From: Thermomicrobiales bacterium
GTDB lineage: Bacteria; Chloroflexota; Chloroflexia; Thermomicrobiales; UBA6265
Assembly: GCA_041390825.1 (NCBI GenBank)
Contig: JAWKPF010000095.1
Span: 1-54,627, forward strand
DNA length: 54,627 bases
Reading direction: 5' to 3'
The position numbers and the translations under genes are program-made. Shown one piece after another: positions 41,241-49,939 of this stretch. Position 1 is the stretch's first letter, and every line of letters begins with the position of its first letter. Under the pieces are notes generated by a model. That model was not told the DNA's origin and made no database searches. It worked only from the letters and a program-made list of their open reading frames with translations.

Positions 41241-42103
41241 TGTTTCCCCTCCCGAATACGAATGCGGAGGGCCAGCCCTCCGCCATCCGACTGCGCGCGC
41301 TGTCGCTCGGAGCCGGCGTCCAGTCGACGACGCTCGCCCTGATGGCGGCGCATGGCGCGGTTGGGCCCATGCCCGATTGCGCGATCTTCGCCGATACCGG
41401 CTGGGAGCCGAGAGCCGTCTACGAGCATCTCGACTGGCTCATGTCGCCGAACGTGTTGCCGTTTCCGGTCTTCATCGTCGGGCCGGCCAACATACGGGAC
41501 AATCTGCTTGCCGCCGGTCGCGGCGAAAGATGGGCATCGATCCCGGCCTTCGCGCGGTCGGTCGATCGTCGCGGCAATGTCTCCGTCGGCATGATCCGTC
41601 GCCAATGCACCGGCGATTACAAGATCGAGCCGATCCGCCGCAAGGTCCGCGAACTGGTCCAGCTCACCCGGAAACGCTCGCCAACCTTCGCGGTTGTCGA
41701 GCAATGGATCGGAATTTCCTTTGACGAGGTGATCCGCATGAAACCGAGCCGGGAGGCCTGGCAGCGCAACCGGTGGCCGCTGATCGAAGAGCGTATGACG
41801 CGCCGCGATTGCCTCGCCTGGCTGCGCGAGTGCGGCTATCCCGACCCGCCGAAATCGGCCTGCATCGGTTGTCCATTCCATGACAATCCCCGATGGCGGG
41901 CCATGCGCGATCATGACGAGGAGGCCTGGCGCGATGCGATTGATGTCGACCGCGCGATCCGAACCGGCATCCGGGGCATTCGCGGCGAGGTCTACTTGCA
42001 CCGGTCCGGTGTTCCTCTCGAGGAGGCCGATCTCTCGACGCTGGCCGATCACGGCCAGCTCGATCTCTGGCCGAACGAGTGCGAGGGAATATGCGGCGTT
42101 TAA
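41240..42103 (+). CDS. PAPS-reductase-like ATP-pyrophosphatase-fold protein
   Basis: A 287-residue protein. LSLGAGVQSTTLALMA (21-36) is the SGGxDS-type PP-loop of the adenine-nucleotide alpha-hydrolase fold, and CAIFADTGWEPRAVYEHLDWL (52-72 region) is the matching PAPS-reductase strand-helix. A Cys pair in SACIGCPFHDNPRW and other conserved Cys (RRQCTGDYKI) may bind a metal or FeS cluster. Plasmid and phage members are not normal sulfate-assimilation enzymes; DndC-like relatives act on DNA. ATG 41240 overlaps the ardC stop, which ties it to an antirestriction operon and suggests a role in DNA protection or modification (inference). Confidence 0.75.
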   Translation: MFPLPNTNAEGQPSAIRLRALSLGAGVQSTTLALMAAHGAVGPMPDCAIFADTGWEPRAVYEHLDWLMSPNVLPFPVFIVGPANIRDNLLAAGRGERWASIPAFARSVDRRGNVSVGMIRRQCTGDYKIEPIRRKVRELVQLTRKRSPTFAVVEQWIGISFDEVIRMKPSREAWQRNRWPLIEERMTRRDCLAWLRECGYPDPPKSACIGCPFHDNPRWRAMRDHDEEAWRDAIDVDRAIRTGIRGIRGEVYLHRSGVPLEEADLSTLADHGQLDLWPNECEGICGV

Positions 42104-42723
42104 TGTCAGACCGCTTTGGCGGCGGGTTTTCGTCATCAGAGTTCGGTGCGATGGTCCGGGACGACGGAGCACCTGCAGCGCTCGCCTAAACTCACCATGC
42201 CGTGCAGGAGGAGAACCCCCGCAACATCCGCGCACCTTGCAGAGGGACGCCACTTTCGGACGGATGCCTGTTGTCTTTTTTCCGGTCGCGCGTTCGGTCA
42301 CCGGAGATTGGCAGATGGCTGGCCAATGGTGCGGAGTTCCCGATCCGGCAAATGGGCTGCCTTGCACTCTGCCGAGGTCGATCTGCCGATTGTGCGTCCG
42401 TGACGGGTGGCGGTGAGCATGTTCGCCATGTCGTGGCCTATTCCTTTTTCCGTCGTCTCTCACGGAGCTCGCCCAACGCGGTCTCGATTTGGCATGTCTG
42501 ACCGGCAAACGGCTTCGCCTCGCCCGGCTTGTCGCAACGGCGGGCCGGAACTTTCTTCCCCTGGCGGCTGCGCCGCCATTCCTCGCGAAACAAGAAAGCC
42601 CCGGACCGCCGTCCTCCATTTCATTGCGGTCCCTTCGGGATGCGCGCCGATCGTTTCCGGTCTCTTCGACAGCCATCGAGGCCGCGATGGACGCGGCCCG
42701 AAACATTGAAAAGGAATAGGACA
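42104..42723 (+). other. 620-base intergenic leader before DUF736
   Basis: No gene that I can support. It contains TGGCGGCTGCGCCGCCA (42562-42578; 7-bp stem), GGCCGCG-ATGGA-CGCGGCC (42680-42698; 7-bp stem) and the sequence ACCGGCAAACGGCTTCGCC (42501-42519), nearly the same as 40142-40159 before ardC. The length and structures suggest an untranslated regulatory leader. Confidence 0.45.
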
Positions 42724-43041
42724 ATGGCAAACATCGGCACTTTCACCACCACCAAGAACGGTTTCACCGGTCAGATCAACACTCTCGCACTCAACATCAA
42801 GGCCCGCTTCGAGCGCGTCGAGAACCCCTCCGACAATGGCCCGCAGTTCCGCATCTTCTCCGGCAACGTCGAACTGGGCGCCGGGTGGCAGAAGCAGGCC
42901 AAGGAGACCGAACGCGACTACCTATCGGTCAAGCTGGACGACCCGAGCTTCGCGGCTCCGATCTACGCCACCCTGGTCGAGGTGGAAGGTCAAGACGGCA
43001 TGCAGCTGATCTGGTCGCGCCCGAACAGCAAGCGCGACTGA
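42724..43041 (+). CDS. DUF736 protein
   Basis: A 105-residue DUF736 protein: MANIGTFTTTKNGFTGQINT, then FRIFSGNVELGAGWQKQAK (42-60) and DYLSVKLDDPSFAAPIYATL (66-85), ending LIWSRPNSKRD. The family is very common on alphaproteobacterial conjugative plasmids; its function is unknown, and small size with high expression signals suggest a ssDNA- or plasmid-maintenance role. AAGGAAT lies just upstream. A terminator follows. A second, broken DUF736 copy is at 52760-52978. Confidence 0.9.
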   Translation: MANIGTFTTTKNGFTGQINTLALNIKARFERVENPSDNGPQFRIFSGNVELGAGWQKQAKETERDYLSVKLDDPSFAAPIYATLVEVEGQDGMQLIWSRPNSKRD

Positions 43042-43055
43042 TCTCCCCAGAAGAC

Positions 43056-43083
43056 AAGGGCCTCGCCGCAAGGCGGGGCCTTT
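43056..43083 (+). terminator. rho-independent terminator after DUF736
   Basis: AAGGGCCTCGCC-GCAA-GGCGGGGCCTTT: a near-perfect 12-bp stem with one G-U pair and a GCAA loop, starting 14 bases after the DUF736 stop and ending in TTT. It separates DUF736 from the leftward WGR and tra genes. Confidence 0.7.
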
Positions 43084-43109
43084 CGCGTGTCAGCGCTCAT
43101 CGATCGCAC

Positions 43110-43376
43110 CTATTGGTGCTGCTCCACCAGAAAGGCATCGCGATAACCGCGGCGCCTCTTGCTTCGCTCCAGACAGTCAAATGCGAGATCGGCATCGTCG
43201 GCCGTATCGAATGTCTCCATCATCGTCTGGCCGCGCGTTCCGATCCTGCCCCTATCGCGAATGAGAGATGCACCGCCGAACAGCGTCGGCTGAACGGAGA
43301 GGCAGTAGAATCGCCGCATGTTCTGTGCCAGGTCGATGCGGCGTAGGTGGACTGGCTCGGCTTCGCGTGAAGACAT
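43110..43376 (-). CDS. WGR-domain protein
   Basis: An 88-residue protein that is one WGR domain: VHLRRIDLAQNMRRFYCLSV (9-28), FGGASLIRDRGRIGTRGQ (32-49), and FDTADDADLAFDCLERSKRRRGY. The name-giving Trp is replaced (DRGR). WGR domains bind nucleic acid in PARPs and stand alone on many rhizobial plasmids next to tra genes. ATG 43374-43376 is chosen; in-frame ATG 43406 or TTG 43412 would add residues without homology. It lies just upstream of traG on the same strand side but reads leftwards away from the terminator. Confidence 0.75.
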   Translation of the reverse strand: MSSREAEPVHLRRIDLAQNMRRFYCLSVQPTLFGGASLIRDRGRIGTRGQTMMETFDTADDADLAFDCLERSKRRRGYRDAFLVEQHQ

Positions 43377-43453
43377 GGGAAGAGTCTGGCCGACACGGAT
43401 TCCCATGTCCAATCAGTTCTGTGAATCGATAGCCCGTCATCGATTCACGCCAT

Positions 43454-45376
43454 TCATCTTCGGTCTTCCCGATGAAACCGGTTCGTCGCAACGACCGAGT
43501 TCATGTCCTCCCGCCGGAACCAGATCGCGCGCCCGCACCGGAGCGGCCGGTTGCCCGCCGTGAAAACGATCTGCTCGTCGCCGCGCATCTGCAGCACTTC
43601 CTCAGGCAAAATCAGCGGCCGAGCGGCCAACTGCTTTGAGCGTGTTCGCGACGAGCCAGACATTTGTGATGTGCGGCTGAGCTGGTCGACCTCCACGGTC
43701 GTGTTGCCGCAACGCCGCGAGATGTAGTCCGCGGTTTCCGGATCGTTGATCGCCGCGAACGACATCCAGGACGCGCTCTCGAACCATTTCGATGTCGCAT
43801 CCCGCCCGCCATAGGTTTCGCGCATCTGACCGATCGACTGGAAGAGGAGAAGCAGGCTGATCCCGTATTTGCGACCGGCGTCCCGCGCGGTCTCCAGGAT
43901 GCGCAGGTAACCCAGCCGTGCGACCTCATCGAGAAGGAACAACGTCCGGCCCTTCGTCTCTCCATTCCGATTGTAAATCGCGTTGAGCAAGGCGCCGATG
44001 ATCGTGCGCGCGAGGCCGGGATGCGCCTCGAGCGTCTTAAGGTCCAGGTTGACGAAGATGTCAGTGTTGCCGCCTGCGATGTCCTCGGTGGAGAAGCTCG
44101 ACCCCGAAACGAGGGCCGCATAGTTCGGGTAGCTTAGCCAATGCGTTTCCTTGATCGCATTGGCGTAGACACCGGAGAATGTTTCCGGGGTCATGTTGAC
44201 GAAGGCCGCCACGTTCTCGCGCACGAATTCGGACTCGGATTTGTCGTGGATCGTCTGCAACCGTTCGCGCAGTTTGGGTTCAGGCTCGGAGAGGTTCATG
44301 CGCACCTGGCGGAGCGTCTGCTTTTCCTTCTCCGTGTGCCCCGAGAGGCAGACATCGGCGATCAGCGCGGTGATGAGCTGCAGGGCCGAGGCCCGGAAGA
44401 AGTCATCACGCATGGAGATCTGTTTGCCGACATCGGTGACGACCCAGCTCGCGACGGCAACGACATCCTCTTCCTTCGTGCCGCCAAAGCGGCCGATCCA
44501 GTCGAGCACGTTGAAGCCGACCGACGAGTCCTTCGGGCTGAGCACGAAGACCTCGCGCCCGGCCCGCCGCCGCTGATCGATGACCATCGGCGCGACCTCG
44601 TTGGACGGGTCGAGCGCGACGAGGCCGCTGCCCCATTTGAGCGCCGTGGGGATCGTCACCGAGGTGGTCTTGAACCCGCCCGATCCTGCGAAGACGAGGC
44701 CATGGGTCGATCCGAAAGACGCATCGAAACACAGGAGCGGCGACTTGCCCCCCGAGCCCCAGCTATCTTTCACATCAGCGCGAAACGTCCGGCTCGCAAC
44801 GCTGTCCTTGTCGACGCGATAGCCCTCGCCGACAACGATTCCGCCCGCTTCGCCGAACATGCGTTTGGCCTCGGGCATCGCCATCCAGTCGGCCGAGCCG
44901 TGGATCGCCCGCTTGCCGCTTACCCGGCGCGGCTTCATGGTCGCGAAGGCGGCATCGCCGCGCAATGCAACCCGCAGGGCGAAAACGCCGGCGATCATGG
45001 CGATTGCTGCACCAATGCCTGTAGAGGGATCGACATATTCGATGATGTTGTGCCCCTCGGGAATGGAATCGGCAAAAGCATTCAACCTGCCGAACTCACG
45101 GATCGCCGCGATCGCGATCACACCGACCGCGCCGGTCAGAACCCCGAGCCCGGCGGCGCGGATCGCAACGGCGCCGCGCGCCGCGAACAAGAAGATCACC
45201 CCAATTGCGGCGGTAATGACATAGGGCAGGGCAAGCCCGATCCGGCCGAGTGTCTGCTGCGCCTGCAAGCTGGTTCCGAACCCGGCCAACCAGGTTTCGA
45301 TGCCGGTGACGCCGATGCAGGTGCCGACCATCAGAACCGGTGCGGCGATCAGCACAAGGAGCTTACTCACTGTCAT
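43454..45376 (-). CDS. traG: TraG, VirD4-type conjugal coupling protein
   Basis: A 640-residue inner-membrane ATPase that brings the relaxase-DNA complex to the type IV secretion channel. Two or three amino-terminal membrane helices (LLVLIAAPVLMVGTCIGV; YVITAAIGVIFLFAA; GVLTGAVGVIAIAAI) precede a P-loop GSGGFKTTS (231-239) and Walker B TLFLLDEVARLG. The Ti-plasmid-type TraG length and motifs are complete. Its start overlaps traD by 14 bases, and the order traC-traD-traG reading left from oriT is that of Ti/Ri plasmids. Function is expected to be intact. Confidence 0.92.
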   Translation of the reverse strand: MTVSKLLVLIAAPVLMVGTCIGVTGIETWLAGFGTSLQAQQTLGRIGLALPYVITAAIGVIFLFAARGAVAIRAAGLGVLTGAVGVIAIAAIREFGRLNAFADSIPEGHNIIEYVDPSTGIGAAIAMIAGVFALRVALRGDAAFATMKPRRVSGKRAIHGSADWMAMPEAKRMFGEAGGIVVGEGYRVDKDSVASRTFRADVKDSWGSGGKSPLLCFDASFGSTHGLVFAGSGGFKTTSVTIPTALKWGSGLVALDPSNEVAPMVIDQRRRAGREVFVLSPKDSSVGFNVLDWIGRFGGTKEEDVVAVASWVVTDVGKQISMRDDFFRASALQLITALIADVCLSGHTEKEKQTLRQVRMNLSEPEPKLRERLQTIHDKSESEFVRENVAAFVNMTPETFSGVYANAIKETHWLSYPNYAALVSGSSFSTEDIAGGNTDIFVNLDLKTLEAHPGLARTIIGALLNAIYNRNGETKGRTLFLLDEVARLGYLRILETARDAGRKYGISLLLLFQSIGQMRETYGGRDATSKWFESASWMSFAAINDPETADYISRRCGNTTVEVDQLSRTSQMSGSSRTRSKQLAARPLILPEEVLQMRGDEQIVFTAGNRPLRCGRAIWFRREDMNSVVATNRFHREDRR

Positions 45377-45578
45377 CGGAAAACGCCTTTTCGCCGATCG
45401 CCATCAGGCGCTTGCGTTCTTCGTCATCGGACCTGATCCGGCTCGCGCCGTCGATCAGCAGTCCGAGCAGGAGCGCGCGCTTTTCATAGCGAAGACCCGC
45501 CTTGGCGATCAGGCCGCCAAGCTGGATTTTCTCGCGGGTGTCCTTCCTGCGGGCTTCTGTCTGGCTTGCCTGTCGCAT
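45363..45578 (-). CDS. traD: TraD, conjugal transfer accessory protein
   Basis: A 71-residue protein (MRQASQTEARRKDTREKIQL, then GGLIAKAGLRYEKRALLLGLLIDG), the normal size of Ti-type TraD, which has a KIQLGGLIVKAGL-like core. ATG 45576-45578 gives the family start; the open frame upstream lacks homology. It lies 4 bases after traC and overlaps traG by 14 bases. Its exact role in transfer is unclear; it is co-transcribed with traC and traG. Confidence 0.88.
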   Translation of the reverse strand: MRQASQTEARRKDTREKIQLGGLIAKAGLRYEKRALLLGLLIDGASRIRSDDEERKRLMAIGEKAFSDDSE

Positions 45579-45582
45579 GCGC

Positions 45583-45846
45583 TCAAGCCTCGCTACTCTG
45601 CCCCGAAGCCGCGCCAGTCGTGTCCGGCGCGGACGTGGTCTTTCTTTGCTGGGTCCCGCCCCCGCGAAATCGCTTGGCGATCTCCTCGAAGGCCGCGACG
45701 AGCTTTGCATCGTCGATCTCGATTTCACCGAGGCCTGCTTTCAGCGCCAGCCGTCCGATCCGTTCGGCTTCGCGCGTTTCCGCGACTTTGAGCTGCTCCT
45801 GTAGCCTGGCGATATCGGCTCGGATTTTCGATGCGGGCTTCTTCAT
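45583..45846 (-). CDS. traC: TraC, conjugal transfer accessory protein
   Basis: An 87-residue protein: KKPASKIRADIARLQEQLKV (2-21), then ERIGRLALKAGLGEIEIDD, the Ti TraC pattern. GGGAGC stands before ATG 45844-45846. TraC helps relaxosome formation at oriT, which begins about 140 bases upstream. A low-complexity Thr/Ser/Gly tail follows residue 65. It begins the leftward traC-traD-traG operon, divergent from traA. Confidence 0.88.
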   Translation of the reverse strand: MKKPASKIRADIARLQEQLKVAETREAERIGRLALKAGLGEIEIDDAKLVAAFEEIAKRFRGGGTQQRKTTSAPDTTGAASGQSSEA

Positions 45847-45984
45847 TCCGTCTGCTCCCTTTGAGTGCGAATGCCGAAAGGCGTGAGCAGGATCGCCGGA
45901 GTGCGCGCTGAGCGCACCCCGGCAGAAATGCCGTGTCGGCGAAGCCGACGCTTTGAGAGATGATCCCAGCGTTCCGAAGGAATG

Positions 45985-46017
45985 CGTCCAAGGGCGCAGT
46001 AATACGTCGCTTGGACG
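45985..46017. other. oriT core, Ti-plasmid type
   Basis: A perfect 8-bp inverted repeat CGTCCAAG (45985-45992) / CTTGGACG (46010-46017) flanks GGCGCAGTAATACGTCGC, very close to my recollection of the nic region of Ti/rhizobial plasmids (CCAAGGGCGCAAT-ATACGTCGC). It lies in the 254-base gap between divergent traC and traA, the expected place. Two more hairpins are nearby: GTGCGC-GCTGA-GCGCAC (45901-45917) and GTCGGC-GAA-GCCGAC (45935-45949), which could bind accessory proteins or terminate. Confidence 0.8.
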
Positions 46018-46100
46018 ACGTGCTGCGGGCGGCCCTTGCCGAGGGCAGGGGCCTTCCTCCCGGAACAAGGTTGGACTTGTTCTCAGGAGCTTGATGGCCC

Positions 46101-49100
46101 GTGGCGATCACGCATTTCACGCCCCAGCTCATTTCACGCGGTGATGGCCGCAGTGCGGTTCTTTCGGCCGCCTACCGTCATTGCGCGAAAATGGAGCACG
46201 AGGCGGAAGCACGCACGGTCGATTATTCCAACAAGAAGAATCTTGCCCATGAAGAGTTCCTGCTCCCGCTCGATGCACCGGAATGGGCGCGCATACTGAT
46301 TGCGGACCGGTCGGTGGCGGGAGCCGCCGAAGCCTTCTGGAACAGGGTCGAGGCCTTCGAGAGACGCAGTGACGCGCAGCTCGCCAAGGAGTTCATCATC
46401 GCTTTGCCGGTGGAGCTCTCCCGCGAGCAGAACATCGCGCTCGTCAGGCAGTTCGTGCTCGAACAGGTGCTGGCACGCGGGCAGGTCGCCGACTGGGTCT
46501 TCCATGATGATCCGGGCAATCCGCACATCCACCTGATGACCACGTTGCGGCCGCTCACCCAGGACGGGTTCGGTCCAAAGAAAGTCACGGTGATCGGACC
46601 GGACGGTCAGCCTCTGCGAACAAAGACCGGGAAGATCCAATACCGGCTCTGGTCCGGTGAAAAAGCCGAGTTCCTCGAGCAACGGCAAAGATGGCTTGAT
46701 CTGCAAAACCATCATCTCGCAATGGCCGGGTTGGAAATCCGGGTCGATGGCCGGTCCTACGCCGAGCGTGGAATCGATGTCGTTCCCACCACCCATATCG
46801 GGGTAGCGGCAAAGGCACTGCAGCGCAAGGCCGGCAAGGATGGGAAGGCAGCCGATCTCGAGCGTCTGGCTCTGCATGAGGCGCAAAGACGAAACAACGC
46901 ACAGCGGATCGAGGCCCGCCCCGAGCTTGTGCTCGACATTCTCACCTCGGAGAAGAGCGTTTTCGATCTGCGCGACATCGCCAAGGTGCTGCATCGCTAC
47001 ATCGACGATCCTCAGCGCTTCCAGCAACTGCTTACGCGGATCATGGAAAGCCCGGATTGCCTGAAGCTCGCCGATGAGACTGTCGATTTCGCTACAGGGG
47101 CGCGTGTTCCGGCCCGGCTGACGACACGCGCGATGATCAAGCTCGAAGCCGAAATGGTCAGCCGTGCGTCCTGGCTTTCGGGAAAGAGCGGCTTCGCTGT
47201 CAAATCCCGCGTGCTGGAAACCGTGTTTGGTCGTCACGACCGGCTGTCCCTGGAGCAGCGGATCGCCATCGAGCATGTTGCGGGTGCTGTGAGGATCGCC
47301 ACCGTGGTGGGCCGGGCAGGGGCGGGCAAGACCACGATGATGAAAGCCGCTCGCGAGGCCTGGGAACTGGCCGGTTACAAAGTGGTCGGTGGAGCACTTT
47401 CGGGAAAGGCGGCCGAGGGACTGGAGAAGGAGGCGGGCATCGCCTCACACACGCTCGCGTCCTGGGAATTGAGCTGGCAACAGGGCAGGCGACGTCTTGA
47501 CGACAAGACGGTGTTCGTTCTTGATGAGGCGGGCATGGTCGCCTCGAAGCAGATGGCCACATTCATCGAGGCCGTCACGAAATCAGGCGCCAAGCTCATC
47601 CTGGTCGGTGATGCCGAGCAGTTGCAGCCCATCGAGGCGGGCGCAGCCTTCCGTGCGATCGTCGAGCGCACCGGCTATGCCGAGCTCGAAACCATCTATC
47701 GCCAGAAAGAAGACTGGATGCGTGCCGCCTCGCTCGACCTGGCCCGCGGGCGCGTTGGCGCGGCGCTGTCTGCCTACAAGGCGAAGAACAAAGTCATCGG
47801 CAAGGCATTGAAGGCCGATGCCATTGAAACCCTGATCGAAGATTGGAACCGCGAATACGATCCGGACAAGTCGACATTGATCCTCGCGCATCTGCGCCGC
47901 GATGTTCGCCAGCTCAATGAGATGGCCCGATCGAAGCTGGTCGAACGCGGCCTGGTGGATGAGGGATGTGAGTTCAAGACGGAAGACGGCACCAGGCACT
48001 TCGCCGCCGGCGACCAGATCGTCTTTCTGAAGAACGAGGGCTCACTCGGCGTCAAGAACGGGATGATCGGCAAGGTCATGGAAGCCGGTTCGGGTCGGCT
48101 CGTTGCGAGCATCGGCGAAGGGGAGGCCGCACAACAGGTTACCGTGGATCAGCGCTTCTACCGCAACCTCGATCATGGCTACGCCACCACAATCCATAAA
48201 TCCCAGGGCGCGACCGTTGATCGGGTGAAGGTCCTCGCATCGCTCTCGCTCGACCGGCATCTGACCTATGTCGCGATGACGCGGCATCGTGAAGACGCGG
48301 CGCTCTATTATGGCAGCCGGTCTTTCCATCTCGCCGGCGGACTCGAGAAGCTTCTGTCCCGTAAGAACGCCAAGGAAGTCACGCTCGATTATGCGAGCGG
48401 GCGGGTCTACGCCCAGGCGCTACGCTTCGCCAACAACCGCGGTCTGCATCTCGTGCGTGTCGCGCGGACGCTGATGCGTGACCGCGTGCAGTGGACGATC
48501 CGGCAGAAACAGAAACTGGTCGATCTTGGTGCACGGCTTCGGGCCGCCGGCGCGCGGCTCGGGCTTGCCGATCGCCCGCTTCAACAATCTCCTCAAACAC
48601 CCAGAAAGGCCGAGCCGATGGTCAAGGGCATTTCCAGTTTCACCATGTCGGTCAACGACGCTGCCGACGAAAAGCTGCAATCCGATCCGGCATTACAGAA
48701 GCAATGGGACAACTTTTCCGACCGCATTCGTCTCGTCTATGCGGATCCGGAAGGCGCCTTCAAGGCCATGCGCATGGAGGCCGTTGTCGAAGACCCAAAT
48801 GTTGCTTGGCAGCGCCTCGGCGAGATCGAACGAAATGCGGCGAGCTTCGGTGCGCTCAAGGGTCGAGAAGGGCTCCTGGCGAGTCGCGCGGATCGCGAAG
48901 ACCGTCGTGTGGCGGAAGCCAATGTGCCAGCACTGCGCAAGGACCTCGAACGCTATCTCGATATGAGGAGGAGGGTGACGGCCAAGTACAGGTTGGAAGA
49001 GGAACGACATCGCAAACGCACCTCGATCGATATCCCGTCTCTGTCGCCGGCGGCGGCGCGCGCAATGGAAAAGGTACGGGACGCCATCGACAGGAACGAC

Positions 49101-49412
49101 CTTCCTGCCGCGCTCGGATTTGCGCTGGCCGACCGCATGGTGAAGGCTGAGCTCGACACCTTCAACAAGGCGGTTTCGGAGCGGTTCGGCGAGCGAACCT
49201 TCCTAGGCAATGCCGCCAAAGATGCGTCTGGTCCTGCCTTCGAAAAGACCACGGAGGGGATGCAGCAAGGCGGGCGCCAGAAAGTCGCCGCAGCATGGCC
49301 GGTAATGCGGGCCGGGCAGCAGGTCGCCGCGCACGAGCGAACGCAACAGGCACTGAAACAGAGCGAGGCCCTTCGCCAATCCCAGCGGCAGAGCCAGGGT
49401 CTCAACCAGTGA
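46101..49412 (+). CDS. traA: TraA, MobQ relaxase-helicase
   Basis: An 1103-residue relaxase. GTG 46101 starts the family sequence AITHFTPQLISRGDGRSAVL; Tyr25 (LSAAYRH) is the probable nucleophile and GNPHIHLMTTLRP (139-151) the three-His metal motif. A superfamily 1 helicase follows with GRAGAGKTT (404-412), VFVLDEAGMV (471-480) and GYATTIHKSQGAT. The carboxy third is helical. It nicks oriT, stays bound to the strand and unwinds it for transfer. The stop overlaps traF (GTGA at 49409-49412). Length and motif order are normal for Ti-type TraA, so it should be active. Confidence 0.93.
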   Translation: MAITHFTPQLISRGDGRSAVLSAAYRHCAKMEHEAEARTVDYSNKKNLAHEEFLLPLDAPEWARILIADRSVAGAAEAFWNRVEAFERRSDAQLAKEFIIALPVELSREQNIALVRQFVLEQVLARGQVADWVFHDDPGNPHIHLMTTLRPLTQDGFGPKKVTVIGPDGQPLRTKTGKIQYRLWSGEKAEFLEQRQRWLDLQNHHLAMAGLEIRVDGRSYAERGIDVVPTTHIGVAAKALQRKAGKDGKAADLERLALHEAQRRNNAQRIEARPELVLDILTSEKSVFDLRDIAKVLHRYIDDPQRFQQLLTRIMESPDCLKLADETVDFATGARVPARLTTRAMIKLEAEMVSRASWLSGKSGFAVKSRVLETVFGRHDRLSLEQRIAIEHVAGAVRIATVVGRAGAGKTTMMKAAREAWELAGYKVVGGALSGKAAEGLEKEAGIASHTLASWELSWQQGRRRLDDKTVFVLDEAGMVASKQMATFIEAVTKSGAKLILVGDAEQLQPIEAGAAFRAIVERTGYAELETIYRQKEDWMRAASLDLARGRVGAALSAYKAKNKVIGKALKADAIETLIEDWNREYDPDKSTLILAHLRRDVRQLNEMARSKLVERGLVDEGCEFKTEDGTRHFAAGDQIVFLKNEGSLGVKNGMIGKVMEAGSGRLVASIGEGEAAQQVTVDQRFYRNLDHGYATTIHKSQGATVDRVKVLASLSLDRHLTYVAMTRHREDAALYYGSRSFHLAGGLEKLLSRKNAKEVTLDYASGRVYAQALRFANNRGLHLVRVARTLMRDRVQWTIRQKQKLVDLGARLRAAGARLGLADRPLQQSPQTPRKAEPMVKGISSFTMSVNDAADEKLQSDPALQKQWDNFSDRIRLVYADPEGAFKAMRMEAVVEDPNVAWQRLGEIERNAASFGALKGREGLLASRADREDRRVAEANVPALRKDLERYLDMRRRVTAKYRLEEERHRKRTSIDIPSLSPAAARAMEKVRDAIDRNDLPAALGFALADRMVKAELDTFNKAVSERFGERTFLGNAAKDASGPAFEKTTEGMQQGGRQKVAAAWPVMRAGQQVAAHERTQQALKQSEALRQSQRQSQGLNQ

Positions 49413-49939
49413 ACCGGCGCCGACGTATCGCAATCGTTGCAGCTCTCGCCTCTTTTCCGATCGCGCTATGCGCCGCGGGATATGGCGTCGAACTTCGCGT
49501 GAATTTATCGCCCAGCTATCCGCTCGGTCTCTGGCGCATCCATGCGCTCCACCGTGATGTTCGTGTCGGGGATCTGGTCTTCATCTGCCCGCCTCAGACG
49601 GCGACCTTCAATCTGGCTTCCGAGCGCGGCTACATCCGCCCAGGTCTTTGTCCCGGTTGGCGCAGTCCGCTGATCAAAACCGTCGTCGCTCTGCCAGGGC
49701 AAGAGATCGAAATCGCCTCATCGGTGACGATAGACGGGCATCCACTTCCGAGTTCGGACCTGCAGCCGATCGACGGAGCAGGGCGATCGCTACGGCCGTT
49801 CGCTGGGGGCGTGGTGCCGACGGGCATGCTGTTTCTTCATTCAGATTATGAGGGGTCCTATGACTCGCGATATTTCGGGCCGATCCCGGCGCAAGGTGTT
49901 CTCGGCCTGGCCGAACCGGTTTTCACCTTCAAGCCGTAG
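49409..49939 (+). CDS. traF: TraF, pilin-maturation peptidase
   Basis: A 176-residue membrane-bound S26-type peptidase. GTG 49409 overlaps the traA stop. One helix (IAIVAALASFPIALCAAGYG, 7-26) is followed by NLSPSYPLGLWRI (32-44), where Ser36 is the likely nucleophile, and by SPLIKTVVALPGQ, where Lys90 is the general base. TraF processes and cyclises the conjugative pilin TrbC in related systems. No trbC is in the window. The traB start probably lies inside its 3' end. Confidence 0.88.
   Translation: MNRRRRIAIVAALASFPIALCAAGYGVELRVNLSPSYPLGLWRIHALHRDVRVGDLVFICPPQTATFNLASERGYIRPGLCPGWRSPLIKTVVALPGQEIEIASSVTIDGHPLPSSDLQPIDGAGRSLRPFAGGVVPTGMLFLHSDYEGSYDSRYFGPIPAQGVLGLAEPVFTFKP

Noticed and set aside
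25400..42723. CRISPR-like array from the repeated hairpins
   Set aside because: The hairpins are different in sequence, irregularly spaced and each lies before a gene; there are no regular spacers.
43042..43109. A tRNA or small RNA behind DUF736
   Set aside because: The structure is a simple hairpin ending in TTT and fits a terminator; no tRNA fold is present.
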